From: Euclidia mi | Taxonomy: Eukaryota > Arthropoda > Insecta > Lepidoptera > Erebidae | Length of the DNA stretch: 64,000 nt | Assembly: GCA_944739405.2 (NCBI GenBank) | Contig: OX123185.2 | Span: 9,917,840 to 9,981,839, forward strand | Reading direction: 5' to 3' | The notes under the pieces: generated by a model | The model's database searches: none | The model's input: the letters and a program-made list of their open reading frames with translations, nothing else | What the model was told of the DNA's origin: nothing | Shown here: piece after piece, positions 25,033 through 36,640 of the stretch | Numbering within the stretch: the first letter of the stretch is position 1 | Layout of the letters: each line of letters opens with the position of its first letter | Translations under genes and position numbers: made by a program

Positions 25033-25904
25033 TCTATACTAATATTATAAAGAGGGAAGATTTGTATTTTGGATTTTTGTATTTTTGTATGTTTGTTACG
25101 AATAAACTAAAAAAATACTGGAAGTATTTAAAAATTTTTCACCATTGTAATGCGACATTATTCTTGAGTAATATAGGCTATATTTATTTCTAGAAAATAA
25201 TAGGGATCCCTACAAAAACATCAATAATGTAACCCAAGGTGTACGAAAAATTTCCAGAAAATGTCTTTCATGGCGTGCGCTGCTAAAACTGTTAATGATA
25301 CAGAAAAATAATATACCACATTATAAAAGTACTCATCATTAACTACAAAAAAGTCACCAATAGCATAGGTCTATTTCCTAAGAAAAATCCACAGTAAACA
25401 TTTTCATCAATAAAAAATTCAAAAAATATAATGAGTTATTTTGGAAGCTATTTTAAGCAATACAGTATTACTTCTTATCCAAGTAAGTACGGTTGATGTG
25501 AAATTGTCTTTTACAGTATAGCATTATAATGAATATCTTAAGAGATGAAGCAAAATTAAAATAATGCGTGAGAAAATAAATTCACCGCTCGCACATCGAT
25601 ATTCCGTCGGGACGAGACTTTCTTAATGCGATCGATTATTTAAAAAGTATAATAATGAAATAAATCATTTTATATTTCACAAGCCTGTTTCAATACCTGT
25701 AGATTGCATTGTGTATTATTCAAATTGAACATGCCATTCCAAAGAAATTACACATGTAAAAGTAGGGCATTGCGGGTGCATCAAATGAAAATGCGGGTAA
25801 TTCCACTAGAAATTAATTACTTAAAAGTACCTACCTAAATTAAACTAAAAGTATACTATTTATCCACGCACAGCATTTCGCAGTCCACTGCTGGACAAGG
25901 CCAT

Positions 25905-26300
25905 CACGGTAGCATAGACTCAAAGAAAAGTATGAAAGTGACAAAACCAAAGTCATTGTCATAGAGAGGGAAGACAGTGTAACTGAATGTAACATACTGA
26001 TAGGAGATGAAAAAGTCGAGCAAGTGAGAGAGTTTGTGTATTTCGGGTCTTTACGAGAGATGAGAAATGTGAGGGAGATTTTGAAAGGAGAGTGAAAGCA
26101 GAAAATCGTGTGAATGGCACCTTACAGTACTATGTAATGGTATGGACATATCGGGTACGCCCAAGGCGAAAAAGGGCCAAATTAAAAGTACCCATAATAG
26201 TTGCGCATGCATGATGAGATTAATGAATGTCGAGGAAGCGAAAGAGGCATGTTCAAACCGAAGCATGTGGCGTTCCATAGTCTCTGCCTACACTAATGTG
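25905..26300 (+). pseudogene. LINE fragment, post-RT region
   Basis: The reading includes TKVIVIERED, DEKVEQVREFVYFGS and later RPRRKRAKLKVPI, with frame breaks. The same protein family as the ORF at 26630-27016. Confidence 0.65.
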
Positions 26301-26344
26301 AGACAGGCTTGACTATATAAATAGATATAAAGAATCATAACTTC

Positions 26345-26465
26345 CCCCTTTTAACCCTGAAGTGATAGGCAGAGGTGTGTATTACACACCCTCACTTCGC
26401 CAGTTATGTTTCGGTCCCAATGTAATAGCTGGCGAGCCTATTGGCATCAACCGGGCACATTATAT
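26345..26465 (-). mobile_element. SINE body fragment, reverse orientation
   Basis: Matches the body of the family at 5096-5348 (AAGTGATAGGCAGAGGTGTG and GCCTATTGGCATCAACCGGG). The tRNA-like head is missing. Confidence 0.65.
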
Positions 26466-26629
26466 AGCGAACGATAATTAACATTTTAATACACAGATAA
26501 CTTCGAAAAGACAGAGGTATGTGCCCGGGGTACCTATGGTGGCGATAGATAGAAAGATATTTAAAAAAACAAATGTCCACCCGTGCGAAGCCGGGGCGGG
26601 CTGCTAGGATTACATATAACTTCACCTTC

Positions 26630-27016
26630 ATCATATTTAAATTTTCAAAAAGGCTGACAGATAAAGTGAAAGGCACTGTGTTACGAGAGAAGTGTCGTCT
26701 CAAAGAAGATGTAGTGACAAGAATTGAAAAAGGAATGTTGCGATGGTTTGGACATTTGGAACAGATGGATGAAAGAAGAAATACGAAAGAAGTGTATTGT
26801 ATAAGAATAAATGGACATGTCGGTAGTGGACGCCCAAGACGGACGTACGCCGACCAAATAGGTGACGTACTAAAAAAGGGACAAATTAAAAGTTCCCATA
26901 ACCGACGAGCATGTATGATGAGGTTAATAAATGTGGAGGAAGCGAAAGAAGTGTGTTTGAACCGGAGTATTTGGCATTCCATAGTCTATGCCTACCCCAA
27001 TGGGAGACAGGCGTGA
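26630..27016 (+). pseudogene. LINE C-terminal fragment
   Basis: The open frame reads IEKGMLRWFGHLEQMDERR, GSGRPRRTYADQIGDVL and NRRACMMRLINVEEAKEVC, ending in AYPNGRQA and a stop. This is the usual C-terminal end of an arthropod LINE polyprotein. The RT core is absent, so it is a 5'-truncated insertion. Confidence 0.82.
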
Positions 27017-28044
27017 TATAGATAGAATAGAGATTAAATTTCAATAGATTCCTTTGTCAAATATTCTTAAATGAACGTACGTAATCTTTTTACAGATTTT
27101 TACGTAAATTTGTAAAGTGTGCGATAAATTCGGATGAAGATTCACAAATATTCAATCAACAGACACGACTGAGTACACTCAGACTCAAATGAACAAATTG
27201 TGTATCGAAAAAAGGGTTGCTCTATGCACTAACTGACTAAATAGTGAGACGTCCTAAACGTTTAAACCACAGAGCTATACGTGAAGTCTTCCTTGATTGC
27301 GACAAGCAACGAAAAATCAATTGAAATTCTTTTTCTGTAGAACATAAGCTACAAAAGATATTATTATAATTAGATTGTGATCTATCTATCCCTGCCATGC
27401 ATCAGGCGTACAAATTCAAAGTCTATGGCTTTAATATGTGTCTCAATTACTTAAACGCGTTACTGCAATGTAAACTGAAACGCGTTGAACAACGAAGCAA
27501 GTTTTCTATAATACACACTTCCATAATACAGTAACCGCGTCTTACCATAACGGTTCCTGATACCAAGTCTCTCAATGAGCAGCCCTAATTACCACAGATC
27601 ATCCTCTTAGCGGCATTCTGCTAAATTAATACGCTTTACTCCTTCAGCGTTGTGGTGCAAGGGAAATGATTCGGCGATCGATGGTTTATTGAATGAATAA
27701 GAATGTGTGAGTCCCCCGTGACTATGATTGATCTAAAGCGTTCGAAATGTCGGGAAAAAGAAGTATTTATATCTTTAAAATAAAATCCTACATGATTAAG
27801 AGATTTTCCGCCAAGCATGCATTTTTTATGTAATAGGCGATAAATGGACGGATCGCCCGATGATAAGCGTCTACCGTCGCCCATGGACACAAGTATTACC
27901 AATAGAGCTATAAGTGCGTTGCCGCCCTTTGTGATAGGGAAATGAAAATGAGGAGGAGCTGGATGAAAGGTAGGGCCTCCGGCACTCTCACTTAAAATCT
28001 TTCGTATTATTCGAAACGATTCGAATATTTTTTTAGTAATGCTA

Positions 28045-28285
28045 AGTAGCTAGTCCGTGTGGTGACGGATTAAGAATACAGAATGTCACCACCCCATATC
28101 ATCCCATGGGTGTCGTAAGAGCCGACAGAGGGAGATACTATGCAGAGAACAGCACTGTAAGAGAAGGAAAACTTGATACAAACCCTACTCCGACCCGTTT
28201 TGCCAGCGTGGTATTCTAGGCCAATTCCTGCTTTCAAAGGAGTGGCCTAGTCCAGCAGTGGACTGATAAAGGCTGATGATGAAGT
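28045..28285 (+). mobile_element. RTE-tail/SINE repeat, copy A
   Basis: About 240 bp from CCGTGTGGTGACGGATTAAG to CAGCAGTGGACTGATAAAGG and GATGATGA. Near-identical copies lie at 29030-29270 and 40447-40687. Confidence 0.75.
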
Positions 28286-28319
28286 AGCTAGTAAGTGTAT
28301 AGAAAATAATCATCCTCCT

Positions 28320-28600
28320 CTTAGTGTTATCCCAGTTGCATCCTGGGATCCACTTACTAGTCTAATCAGGATTAACTGAATTTGAGATTGCCGTAGAGCG
28401 GCTGCCTGTCTGATCTATGCAATCCAAAGGGATAGCTAAACCACGGTTTGAACTAGTGTCATTTTATTCAGAGGTACTGACATACTGATCTTTATGATAG
28501 CTGGGATCAAAAGTGAGTAGTTCGAGCCCAATACCCTCTGCAAGGTAGTCTGTTTGTATCGCTACTAGGCTATCGCTGTCTTTAATGAAAATAAAATGGA
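28320..28600 (-). mobile_element. tRNA-derived SINE, second family, reverse orientation
   Basis: Contains GAGCCCAATACCCTCTGC (degenerate reversed box B), GTACTGACATACTGATC, AGAGCGGCTGCCTGTCTGA and CCACTTACTAGTCTAATC. A related copy lies at 29290-29530, with fragments at 31380-31560, 37795-37860 and 11370-11440. Confidence 0.55.
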
Positions 28601-29029
28601 ACGTTTTGAATAAAATCGCTTGTCGATCGCGCCACACCATAATGTGGTAAGATTAAGTGGACCTATTAATATGCGTATTGTATAGAGTGAAGCCTCTTCT
28701 ATTCAACAACCTACATTGCGCCTCAGTTTAAGTAACTGTCTGTTCTGTCATTTAAGCGCTTTATAATTACATCCGAACAACAGTCGTGGATTGCAAAAGT
28801 TACGTTGTCCTTGAAACATTTCTAAAATATCATTTATTTACTTAATCACCATAATCAGCCCTTTACAATGTCCCACTGCTAGGCACGAGCCTCTTACCAT
28901 TATGAGAAGGCTAAGGCCAGCGTGGTAGACAGTCATGTCTTTCGAGAACATTATGGAGAACTCTCAGACGTGCAGGTGTCCTCACGATGTTTTCCTTCAC
29001 CGTTTAGCAAGTGATAATTAACAATTTTT

Positions 29030-29270
29030 GTCCGTGTGGTGACGGATTAAGAATACGGATTGTCACCAGCCCATATCATTCCATGGGTGTCGTAAGAGCC
29101 GACAGAGGGATTATATTATGCAGAGAACAGCACTGTAAAAGAAGGAAAACTTGATACAAACCCTATACCAACCCGTTTGGCCAGCGTGGTATAGTAGGCC
29201 AATTCCTCCTTTCAAAGCAGAGGCCTAGTCCAGCAGTGGACTGTCAAAGGCTGATGATGAAAATTAACAA
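29030..29270 (+). mobile_element. RTE-tail/SINE repeat, copy B
   Basis: Same unit as 28045-28285, ending CAGCAGTGGACTGTCAAAGG then GATGATGA. Confidence 0.75.
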
Positions 29271-29289
29271 TTTAATATGCACATAACTC

Positions 29290-29530
29290 CGAAAATTCAT
29301 TAATGCGCGCCGTGGATTCGAACCCGGGCCCTCTGCGTAGCAACCGCTTACTAGTCTAACCGGATTTGGCTGAATATTAGTTTTTCCACAGAGCGACTGC
29401 CTGTCTGACCTCGGCAACCAGAAGGGATTTAGACTAGTGTCATTTTATAAAGAAGGTACTGACACCCTATAACGACTGTCAAAGATCTTTATGACAACAA
29501 GGACCGACGGCTTAACGCGCTCTCCGAGGC
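29290..29530 (-). mobile_element. tRNA-derived SINE, second family
   Basis: Reversed box B at about 29311-29330 (GATTCGAACCCGGGCCC), then the AGCGACTGCCTGTCTGACC body. The same family as 28320-28600. Confidence 0.6.
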
Positions 29531-29539
29531 ACGGGACAA

Positions 29540-31730
29540 GCAATAATTGACAATTTAGTATACAGTGTGTTGATATGCATGTACACATTCTTTCAGTGGT
29601 GAATATACTACTTTAACTAAATACAAATGCATGCAAAAATAACTCGCTTAAACCAGATTAATGCAGTAATAGATAGCTGTTTTAATACAATTTTTTATAT
29701 TATTTTAGTATTACGAACAACTCACAATTATGCATTACAGGTTATATAAATTTCTTGAAGGTAAGCATATGGTTGTAGTAATATTTTCTTGTATTTTCTT
29801 TTACCCATGACTTTAAAGTGAACACAATCAAACGGCAAACTAAGCGATGTACCCACAGGTATAACATAAATCGTGTCTATAAGGGCTCGCACTATACCTC
29901 AACGGACTAAGTGCTATATAAGCTCAATAGATCCCCGTTTATCTGGCACTTGTGTACTGTTGACCTTATTTATGACTCTCCGCAGACTATTCATTTGGCA
30001 AGACGTTATAGAGTTGTTTGGTTCATTCCCCATTTTTATGGGTCTCGCCAAGATAAATTGTGTGGTGTCTAGCGGTACAATAGTCCGGTCCCGCGGGGAT
30101 TCGAATGAGGGAGGGTATAATCAGTCGAACGAAAGTATTAGTTAAGAATTATTTCATTGGTCTCTCTTTGTTTTATTTAATTTTGTTATTTTATTGCCGT
30201 TGTTTAGTTTAATACTGCTTTATTTTCTAGCTAGCTAGATAAATAAAAAACTAAATATAAATCTGCTGAAGGATCAATTAAAATAAATAGTATAATTAGC
30301 TGGACGCAGTATTGCGGTTATAAATTTCGTGACCGATGTACACCGATCTTCGATTCCCTGTGCTCTCTGATTGCCTAAAACTAAAACATTATATCATACA
30401 TTATCATAATGCCTATATTTTAAAAGCTTAATTTCTAATTATAGGTATGAATAAAGATCTACAAAGTCTATTTTCTTTGTTTAACTTGCTACGAAAAAAG
30501 CCTTTTCAAAACAACTACCTATTTTTACCCGACTACGGCGAAGCCAAAAGGAAGGGTAATGTTTTTGGCAGTCTATTTATGTATGTATGTATGTTTGTAT
30601 GTTCCACCGTAGTGCCTAAACTACTTAACCGATTTTATTAAATGGGGTGACAAAAGATTCGTAATAATAGCGCGGGTGACATAGACTTTATAATTTTTAT
30701 CGAAATTTTCTGTTACGGAATTAATACCTCAGATTACAACCTCAAAAAAATAAAACTTAGGTACCTACTCATTACGTGTTTGCCATCAAACGAAAGTTAT
30801 TGGTGGTTACATTACAAATATGTACATTTATTATACTGTTTCTGACAAAATATATGTTTTTAACGCGGTTGTACTTACAATTCGCGCGGTTTAGACGCAT
30901 TGAGTTATATATTTTTCTTTCTTTCTTCCTTTATTTAAATCTGACAATGTAAATATTGCACAGTTAGTTTACATGCACATACCCGGGATACGGAAAAAGA
31001 TTAAATAAAAACCCAAGTTTATATTAAAAACAGTAAACAATCACACAATACAAATTACGAAACATGGTAGATAAAATATTTTACTCCTGAATATATAATA
31101 AGCCAAAAAACGTGTATTCCCAGTCTAAACGTTAAAACAAAGTTTAGTCACAAACAAGCATTTTTCATCCAATGCATAAAAAAGTTTTTAGTCAAACTGA
31201 ATTTGGCGCTTAAGTTTATTATTTTACGGTGGGTTTAACATAAATAATTAATTAGCAGAATATTGTAAAGCATTTTTATTATAACGATAGTTAAGTTGCA
31301 AAGCGTATACTAGCGAACTCTCAGTTGCAACTTAAAGTTTTGCTCATGAAGCCAGACAAATAAGTGATACACTTTTCGAGTCCAACTAGATTCGATAGAG
31401 TATTAGCTTTTCTACGGAACGACAGTCGTCCGACCCCTATAAATTAAAGAGGTACTGATATCTATGGCAAAGACGAGTATCAGTATTTACCTATTGACTA
31501 CCAGTAGCAACATTTAGAAATAGTTATTTATGACAACTGGGACCAAGGATTTAGGAGCTTTGTGAAACATAGAGCAAGTGACGATTGACAATTAACTTCA
31601 AAACGTTAGTGATCAGAGCCGAACCTTCTCTATGTGCAATGTGTGCGGCGCACACAGGCGCCAGGGTGACAGGGGCGCCGCGCGCCGAGATATGCGTTAA
31701 TTATAACAGTTATTTTCGAAAAAGGACGCC
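29540..31730. other. Unannotated
   Basis: Includes a common dispersed motif near 30525-30640 (TACCCGACTACGGCGAAGCC followed by a TATG run). Open frames at 29873 and 30447 are not recognised. No splice-bounded exons were identified. Confidence 0.4.
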
Positions 31731-31764
31731 AAAAAAGGCGCTTCACAGATTTCGCACACAGGCG

Positions 31765-31802
31765 CAGTGGCGTAGGAATAGGCCGGAATTGTTACGCCAC
31801 TG
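31765..31802. mobile_element. 38-bp hAT relic
   Basis: Perfect 10-bp inverted ends CAGTGGCGTA (31765-31774) and TACGCCACTG (31793-31802). The flanking 8-bp direct repeat CACAGGCG lies at 31757-31764 and 31803-31810. A CAGTGG-type terminus plus an 8-bp duplication is the hAT signature. A 24-bp host unit GGCGCTTCACAGATTTCGC... is repeated on either side. Confidence 0.7.
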
Positions 31803-32406
31803 CACAGGCGCTTCATAGATTTCGCACACAGGCGCTGCATTGGGTCGGAACGGCCCTGTTAGTGATGTACCTGTGCTGTGGAATACCCATCTGTGGCAGT
31901 GTAATGATAGCTTAAAAAGAAGCCAGGTGTAATGTCCTATGGCCAGGTTAAGCCATCGTCTCTGCTGTGGTCCGATGGATGTGGTCGAGAACTTGTCTAT
32001 GTCTACTTGTACGTAGTTATTGCAGGTGAAACTTCTAATACCGTATTTTTTGTCTTTGTATTTCCGTCAATGTCCGTTAGATGTCACCAGGATTTGTATG
32101 CTCGCCATTGTGCGTTTTTTAAAATGTCATCAGTTATAAACAGCGAACGTTAAAATAAAACCATTATAATTTTTTTATTTCAATCTTAGCACAGTACGTC
32201 CACATAAAGCAGTAAATTCATACCTTTATCATGAGCGGATGGTTCGCTACCTAATACCTGGTTCCATATTTAATTTAGCCGGGTATTATGAATGCGTGGC
32301 AGGATTTGTTGAGGGCACATAACTGGTGTTTTACAACACCCTGTAGAGTCGTTCGGCCGCTACTACAGGTAATACAACTTTATTTCATTTATGTCTAATT
32401 GTGTAA

Positions 32407-34529
32407 TCCTCTGTGGCCGGACCACATTTTAGTACTCAGATGCTATAGTTCGAAATAATACCTACCTAAAGTCTACTTTCATCGGAATATATACATATAT
32501 TTAGTACCTCAAGAGAAATCTTTTTAATTAACAATTTATGTGGTCCGGCCGCCAGGCAGTGCTCTCTGGCCGCGCCACCTCAAGTTAAATAGAGTATAAT
32601 GAACTATTAATAAATCATTATCCCGAAAAAATCTACCTAAAGAGTACCTTGCAAACGACAAATATGGTCCTATAAACCCCTTTAGTTAAGGAGTTATTGG
32701 TTGTAGGGTGTGGTCCGGCTGGAAGGTATACTCTGCAGCAAGTCAATTTTGCAATATTTAATATTAACTATCCATAAAGCAATTTATATAATAGTACCTT
32801 TTCTCTACTCTTTATTGATACTTTTTTCTCTCAAGAAACTATTCATTTTGATCAATTAATCTTTAAAGTCTGTGGCGCGGCCAGGGAGGATTACTTTTAG
32901 CAAATATTACGAAATATGCTTTATTTCTTTATGCCAACGATAACTGCATAATAAGTACTTTATAAAAAGACCTGGACTTCATCTATAAACATTTATTTTT
33001 ATTACCAACAATGATTCTGAAAAAGATGCACTTTTTAGTTTTTGTTTACCTATCTACCTAAGAATAGGTAGTTAATATGACGGAGTAAGTGAAAATTTTG
33101 ATTTAAAATAAACAATAAGTATACGAAAAATAAATATATATTTTCATAATCAAATATAAACGATAAAATATTGTTAATACAATAGATTTTATAAATTGCG
33201 CAACTTAATATAAACTCAAACGCCTTCCAATATGGTTTCCAATGACGGACGGTGTAAAATGTACTGGTAAACAAATTATTAACTTCACATTGAATGATTT
33301 AAAATATTTGAAAATGATTTAGGCGTTGATATATATGACATTCCAGACACTTTGACATTACAAGGAAAAATATTTACACTGTTGTCAGTGATTGAGTATT
33401 AACCTTAGACTATATTTAAGGTATTTACCAAATATTCGCCATTACCTCGCTCATGCAAGCGTCTGGATGATACTTGGGAAACATATGATGATTTAAGTTC
33501 TAAAGTTACAAGGATTAATAACCAGCAAATGAATGTTCATTGTATTTTATACGAAAAATTGAAAATTATAACTTATTTTTATAAAAAAAATATTATTTTT
33601 AATTTAAGCCTTGCATTTTGAAGTTGGAAAATAACTTCAAAACTCCTTTACTTGTAATACTCACTGACTATATTTTTAATACGCGGTTTTGGTACACACT
33701 TTTTCATTGTTATTTCTTGTTTAAAGGGTTAAATGCTTAAATTCAATCTATTTACCAATTTGAATTCAATATTCATCGTTAAGACAGGACAACGTCTGTC
33801 GGGTCAGCTAGTTGTTAATATTTGATTATGAAAATATATTATCGTATACTTATCGTTTATTTTAAACCAAAATTTTCGCTTATAGGTAAACAAAAACTAA
33901 AAAGTGCACCTTTTTCAAAGTCATTGTTGGTAATAAAAATAAATGTTCATAAATGAAGTCCAGGTCTTTTTATAAAGTACATATTATGCAGTTATCGTTG
34001 GCATAAAGAAATAAAGCATATTTTGTTATATTTGCTAAAAGTAATCCTCCCTAGCCGCGCCACATACTTTAAAGATTAATTGATCAAAATGAATAGTTTC
34101 TTGAGAAAAAAAAGTATCAACGAAGAGTAGAGAAAAGGTAATATTATATAAATTGCTTTATGGATAGTTAATATTAAATATTGCAAAATTGACTTGCTGC
34201 AGAGTATACCTTCCAGCCGGACCACACCCTACGACCAATAACTCCTTAACTAAAGGGGTTTATTGGACCATATTTGTCGTATGCAAGGTACTCTTTAGGT
34301 AGATTTTTTTCGGGATATTGATTTATTAATAGTTCATTATACTCTATTTAACTTGAGGTGGCGCGGCCAGAGAGCACTGCCTGGCGGCCGGACCACATAA
34401 ATTGTTAATTAAAAAGATATCTCTTGAGGTACTAAATATATGTATATATTCCGATAAAAGTAGACTTTAGGTAGGTATTATTTCGAACTATAGCATCTGA
34501 GTACTAAAATGTGGTCCGGCCACAGAGGA
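32407..34529. mobile_element. Foldback element with ~700-bp inverted arms
   Basis: Left arm 32407-33156 and right arm 33818-34529 are inverted copies, highly similar apart from a roughly 35-bp extra segment at about 33053-33088. Each arm carries five copies of GTGGNNCGGCC in alternating forms. In the left arm they lie at about 32413, 32540, 32568, 32710 and 32872. In the right arm they lie at 34511, 34386, 34358, 34215 and 34053. The loop 33157-33817 contains a Helitron 3' end. There is no coding sequence. No convincing target duplication was seen. Confidence 0.82.
33780..33811 (+). mobile_element. Helitron 3' terminus in the foldback loop
   Basis: GACAGGACAACGTCTGTCGG can form a hairpin (GACAG...CTGTC) and is followed by GTCAGCTAG and T at 33812. 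This is the standard Helitron 3' end. The matching 5' end was not located. Confidence 0.6.
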
Positions 34530-34869
34530 ACACACTGTCTAATTTGCTCAACACATTAAGTATTAATGTGACGAAAAATTATATTGGGTCTGTAATGAAA
34601 AACCTTGTTAAAGGTTTATTATGTAAGCTGTAAGTATCAAATTAATTGAAAATGTTTTACCTTCCTATTTGAATGTGTACAAAGCAGATCGGCAGCCAGA
34701 ATTTTCATTCGTTTTTGTAAACAATTATCTTAAAGATCAAAATTAACTCAAGTACAAGAAAGGAGTAACAAATTCTATTGGCATTACATTACTTTCATAG
34801 ACACATTACAATAAAGTAGTATGCAAGGTCAAATTAAATTGCTGCAACTGCGGAAACCCTCAAACGGCG

Positions 34870-35119
34870 CAAATACAGTAATTTTGTGAGTAATTACGTG
34901 TTTGAGCCGTGAGGGGTGGAAACGCTAGGCTCATGGGGTCCGAACGCTCGTTCACTATTCCGGGAAATTTCTAAACGGTTAATCGACGTCTCACGTGGCC
35001 AAAAGGCTGGATTATTCTTTGCTCAGAGAATCAACATTGCCATCCAGCGTGGCAATGCTGCCAGCCTTTTAGGCACGTTACCCGATGACATTGATGCGGA
35101 GGCATTTTACGACGCCTAA
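34870..35119 (+). pseudogene. LINE C-terminal fragment
   Basis: The open frame 34916-35119 (starting METLGSWGPNARSLFREI, later NIAIQRGNAASLLGTLP) resembles the short conserved C-terminus seen in many animal LINE polyproteins. Upstream in the same frame nothing from RT is present. The family is not assigned. Confidence 0.6.
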
Positions 35120-35689
35120 ACCTTGTAAATATTTTCAATTTTTAATTTCTTTTTACGGTTTTTTGTACATATACTACTTAGACATTAAGATAAGATTAAG
35201 CTTCATATCGATTATAAAATGATGTTTCTTTAATGTATATAAATGAACTTCAATTTTAATTGTGTGATAGCGATATTCATTTATTAGAGATTCATAATAC
35301 GTAAATATATGTTCGTAAATTTTGCTACACAAATTCTCTCAAGTTAAAGAGCTTGCAATAAGTTTTCGGCACATCAATAGCTTTCTAATATTAGACATAA
35401 TACTTATTAGAAATTAGTACCTTCAAAGTAAAAAAATCTTTACAGGCTAATGATGCCTACTTAGTACCTACATACATGAAACCAGCCTATTTATACGCGG
35501 TTTTTTACCATTTCATCTAAAAATATTGCTAACTAGGTACCTAAGGTTCGACTTGGTAACAATAATAACTGAGATTATTTTGGTATTATTTGAATACACG
35601 TTTTTTAAAAAAATAAGTTGTAATATTTATCTTTTCTCGATTATGTTCTGACCTGCGACAGAAATGTTCTATAGTTCAGCCTTTCACCA

Positions 35690-35905
35690 TAGGATGCTGA
35701 CTCTCCATAACAATTGTCACCGACATGCATAATAGTCGGGCCGAGGACTTGCTAAGTCTTCGAGACAATGAGTGGTACCGTGTAATGAGGGAATCGAACC
35801 CACGATTTATTAAAATCAATACCAGGAGCAGAAGAGTGTCAAATTCACCTCAACATACAATATCTGCATACTCCACGCTCATCTGCAAGATAAGGCTCAC
35901 TGTAT
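35690..35905 (-). mobile_element. tRNA-derived SINE fragment
   Basis: Reversed box B (GGGAATCGAACCCACGATTT at about 35788) and a box A-like complement downstream. Boundaries are uncertain. Confidence 0.5.
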
Positions 35906-36376
35906 TTCGTCAGTAGAATAAGCGTTCTCTCTCACAATAAGTTACTCGACTAAGCGAGTGCATAAACTGAGCAAGGAAAAACAAAAAAATGAAATATTTA
36001 AACAAGTCATCTAAATCAGATTTCACACTCTAATGGTATTTTATATCGTACAAAACAAATCTCAGTGCTCTACGGCTTACGGAGGGAGGAATTAAAAATT
36101 CGAAACACATTTGAAATCTCATATTTTTTCAGCAAATTCATTAAAACCGTGCTGCAGTTACAGTACACACAATAAATTTGTCTTCTTTATATCATTCAGG
36201 ATTTCGGGTCGGTTTAATAAAGGCAAGTGTATTTTTACGGGTATTACAAGAATAACTGACCATACTGAATTCTGATACTTTTGACAAAAGCCTAGAAATA
36301 AAATGGAGCTGTAGAATACTTAAAATAATGCTGAATATTTTAGTCGCCCTGTGAATTGAATTACTGATGTCGTTTG

Positions 36377-36443
36377 CATAATGGTTCATGCGATCGCCTC
36401 ATCGTTTAGGACTGCGCCAAGTGTTGTGGGTTCGATGCCCACA

Positions 36444-36475
<32 letters not shown>

Positions 36476-36640
36476 GTAAATCCTTTATTGACACACCAAA
36501 TGCAACGCACAATACAATAAATACAATACAAACAGCTAGGTATACAATTCACAATACAACAAATACAATACATACATATGGTACAAAACTTTGTGAGACC
36601 CTGAATCCGATTATAGTCTCTGTCCGCTTTTAAAAATATA
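36377..36640. mobile_element. SINE head joined to a (TAG)n array and a LINE 3' end
   Basis: 36377-36446 is tRNA-like, with GTTGTGGGTTCGATGCCCAC as box B. It is followed by a TGGTGG(TAG)n run to about 36477. From 36480 an AT/CA-rich LINE 3' end in reverse orientation follows (CCTTTATTGACACACC, CACAATACAATAAATACAA). Confidence 0.5.

Larger units (their letters stand above)
25033..26607 (+). mobile_element. Helitron candidate carrying LINE and SINE insertions
   Basis: It begins TCTATACTAATATTATAAAG after an A, the common lepidopteran Helitron 5' end. It ends with a GC-rich hairpin (CCGTGCGAAGCCGGGGCGGG) and CTAG at 26604-26607. The base after CTAG is G and not T, so pairing of these two ends is plausible but not certain. 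A LINE fragment (about 25905-26300) and a reversed SINE (26345-26465) lie inside. There is no Rep/helicase coding. Confidence 0.5.

Noticed and set aside
31585..31818. 77-residue ORF as a gene
   Set aside because: It crosses the hAT relic and the duplicated 24-bp unit, so the frame is accidental.
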